IMG/VR virus record: IMGVR_UViG_3300033991_000112
Coordinates: 1-29,870 of that record
Direction: 5' to 3' (one strand)
Source: a virus
DNA: 29,870 nt
Shown piece after piece: positions 29,492 through 29,870 of the stretch; positions within the stretch are counted from its first letter, which is position 1; each line of letters opens with the position of its first letter. The translations under genes and the position numbers were made by a program. The notes below the pieces were generated by a model. The model did not search any database, was not told where the DNA came from, and saw only the letters and a list, made by a program, of their open reading frames with translations.

Positions 29492-29729
29492 TAGGCATCC
29501 CCATCCACTCATACCAGCAATCCTTACTCATAAATCCCCTCAAAACCCTCTCATCATCAGATAACTTACGGATAAGTCCCCGCTTTAAAAAATCTGATTT
29601 TGTATTTGGTGCTCTGTTATAGTAATTTTGTCTGGCAAACTCCAAGCAATCGTGAGTGCTGAAAAATCCCTTTTGGCGCATCCACTCGGCTAATTGGTCT
29701 TCTTTGGTAATAAAGAGGTCAGTTTGCAT
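29484..29729 (-). CDS. Winged-helix-like small protein
   Basis: 81 residues. The N-terminal QLAEWMRQKGFFSTHDCLEF helix pair and the following NTKSDFLKRGLIRKLSDDER helix and turn fit a winged helix-turn-helix. The last part (GFMSKDCWYEWMG) recurs in a decayed copy at 28520-28627. Small proteins of this kind often regulate transcription or bind replication origins. The start follows directly on a 19-codon frame (29730-29789) that is not called because it is within the upstream gene's region. No family is certain. Confidence 0.55.
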   Translation of the reverse strand: MQTDLFITKEDQLAEWMRQKGFFSTHDCLEFARQNYYNRAPNTKSDFLKRGLIRKLSDDERVLRGFMSKDCWYEWMGMPNA

Positions 29730-29758
29730 TTAGATTAAGGTTTCTCTTTTCTCTTGGG

Positions 29759-29870
29759 TTAGTATTTTAAATATTCTAACAATTTCCATAGAAAAATACC
29801 AAAACAATACACTGCCCAACCATAGGATTTTCTCCAAACAAATATACTACTCAAAATTAAATTACCTATC
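29759..29870 (-). CDS. C-terminal end of a gene cut by the window edge
   Basis: The minus-strand frame from the right edge reads through 36 codons to a TAA at 29759-29761 (ending LWKLLEYLKY). It contains a Trp/Tyr/Phe-rich hydrophobic stretch (WAVYCFGIFLW), so it is probably the end of a small membrane protein. The start is outside the window, so length and function are unknown. A second frame of 19 codons (29730-29789) overlaps its 3' end and is adjacent to the next start. Confidence 0.4.
   Translation of the reverse strand, partial: IGNLILSSIFVWRKSYGWAVYCFGIFLWKLLEYLKY

Noticed and set aside
1-29870. tRNA genes, CRISPR arrays, insertion sequences, integrase or att sites
   Set aside because: No cloverleaf with a TTCGA-type arm, no regular spaced repeats, no transposase or integrase motif was found by reading.

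Overview
The window looks like most of the genome of an uncultured tailed phage with a short, T7-type tail (podovirus). It is compact and AT-leaning by eye. Every gene I can support lies on the minus strand, so it reads from right to left. The large terminase, head-tail connector, capsid, tail tubular A and B-type proteins, three internal virion proteins and a T7 gp17-like fibre start identify it. I see no integrase, phage RNA polymerase, DNA polymerase, tRNA or CRISPR array, so lifestyle and taxonomy stay open. The host is unknown. Both ends cut through genes.

Layout in transcription order. (1) 29870-26239 is an early or accessory region of many small overlapping genes. It holds a winged-helix-like gene, a NUMOD3/HNH endonuclease that has run into a DNA methyltransferase 3' end, decayed gene copies, a replisome-organizer-type replication protein, and a probable structured RNA at 27094-27251. 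(2) 26237-22690 carries a large membrane protein resembling TMTC/GT-C glycosyltransferases with C-terminal TPRs, followed by small membrane, zinc-ribbon and basic proteins. An unusual branched terminator at 23154-23219 closes this block. (3) 22642-20419 is packaging: a folded leader, a 20-codon ORF, a candidate small terminase and the large terminase. (4) 20417-14358 is head formation: an acetyltransferase-like gene, the connector (portal), small genes, a scaffold-like protein, the major capsid protein and a head-associated protein, ended by a strong hairpin. (5) 14302-6456 is the tail tube and ejection apparatus. (6) 6404-1350 holds the tail fibre, a coiled-coil protein and four proteins whose N-termini look like export signals or anchors, including a LamG-like lectin domain. 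(7) 1341-1 is lysis-like: an XhlA-like coiled-coil/membrane protein, a frame-disrupted zinc ribbon, a holin candidate and a truncated permuted papain-like (YiiX/NlpC-P60-type) enzyme.

The packaging, head, tail and lysis genes follow an ordinary assembly order. The unusual parts are the TMTC-like enzyme, the exported host-surface-type proteins, the structured RNA elements, and the rearranged segment at 28.5-29.2 kb where a homing-type endonuclease, a methyltransferase remnant and partial duplicates meet. All functions are read from sequence motifs and gene order; nothing was searched against a database.
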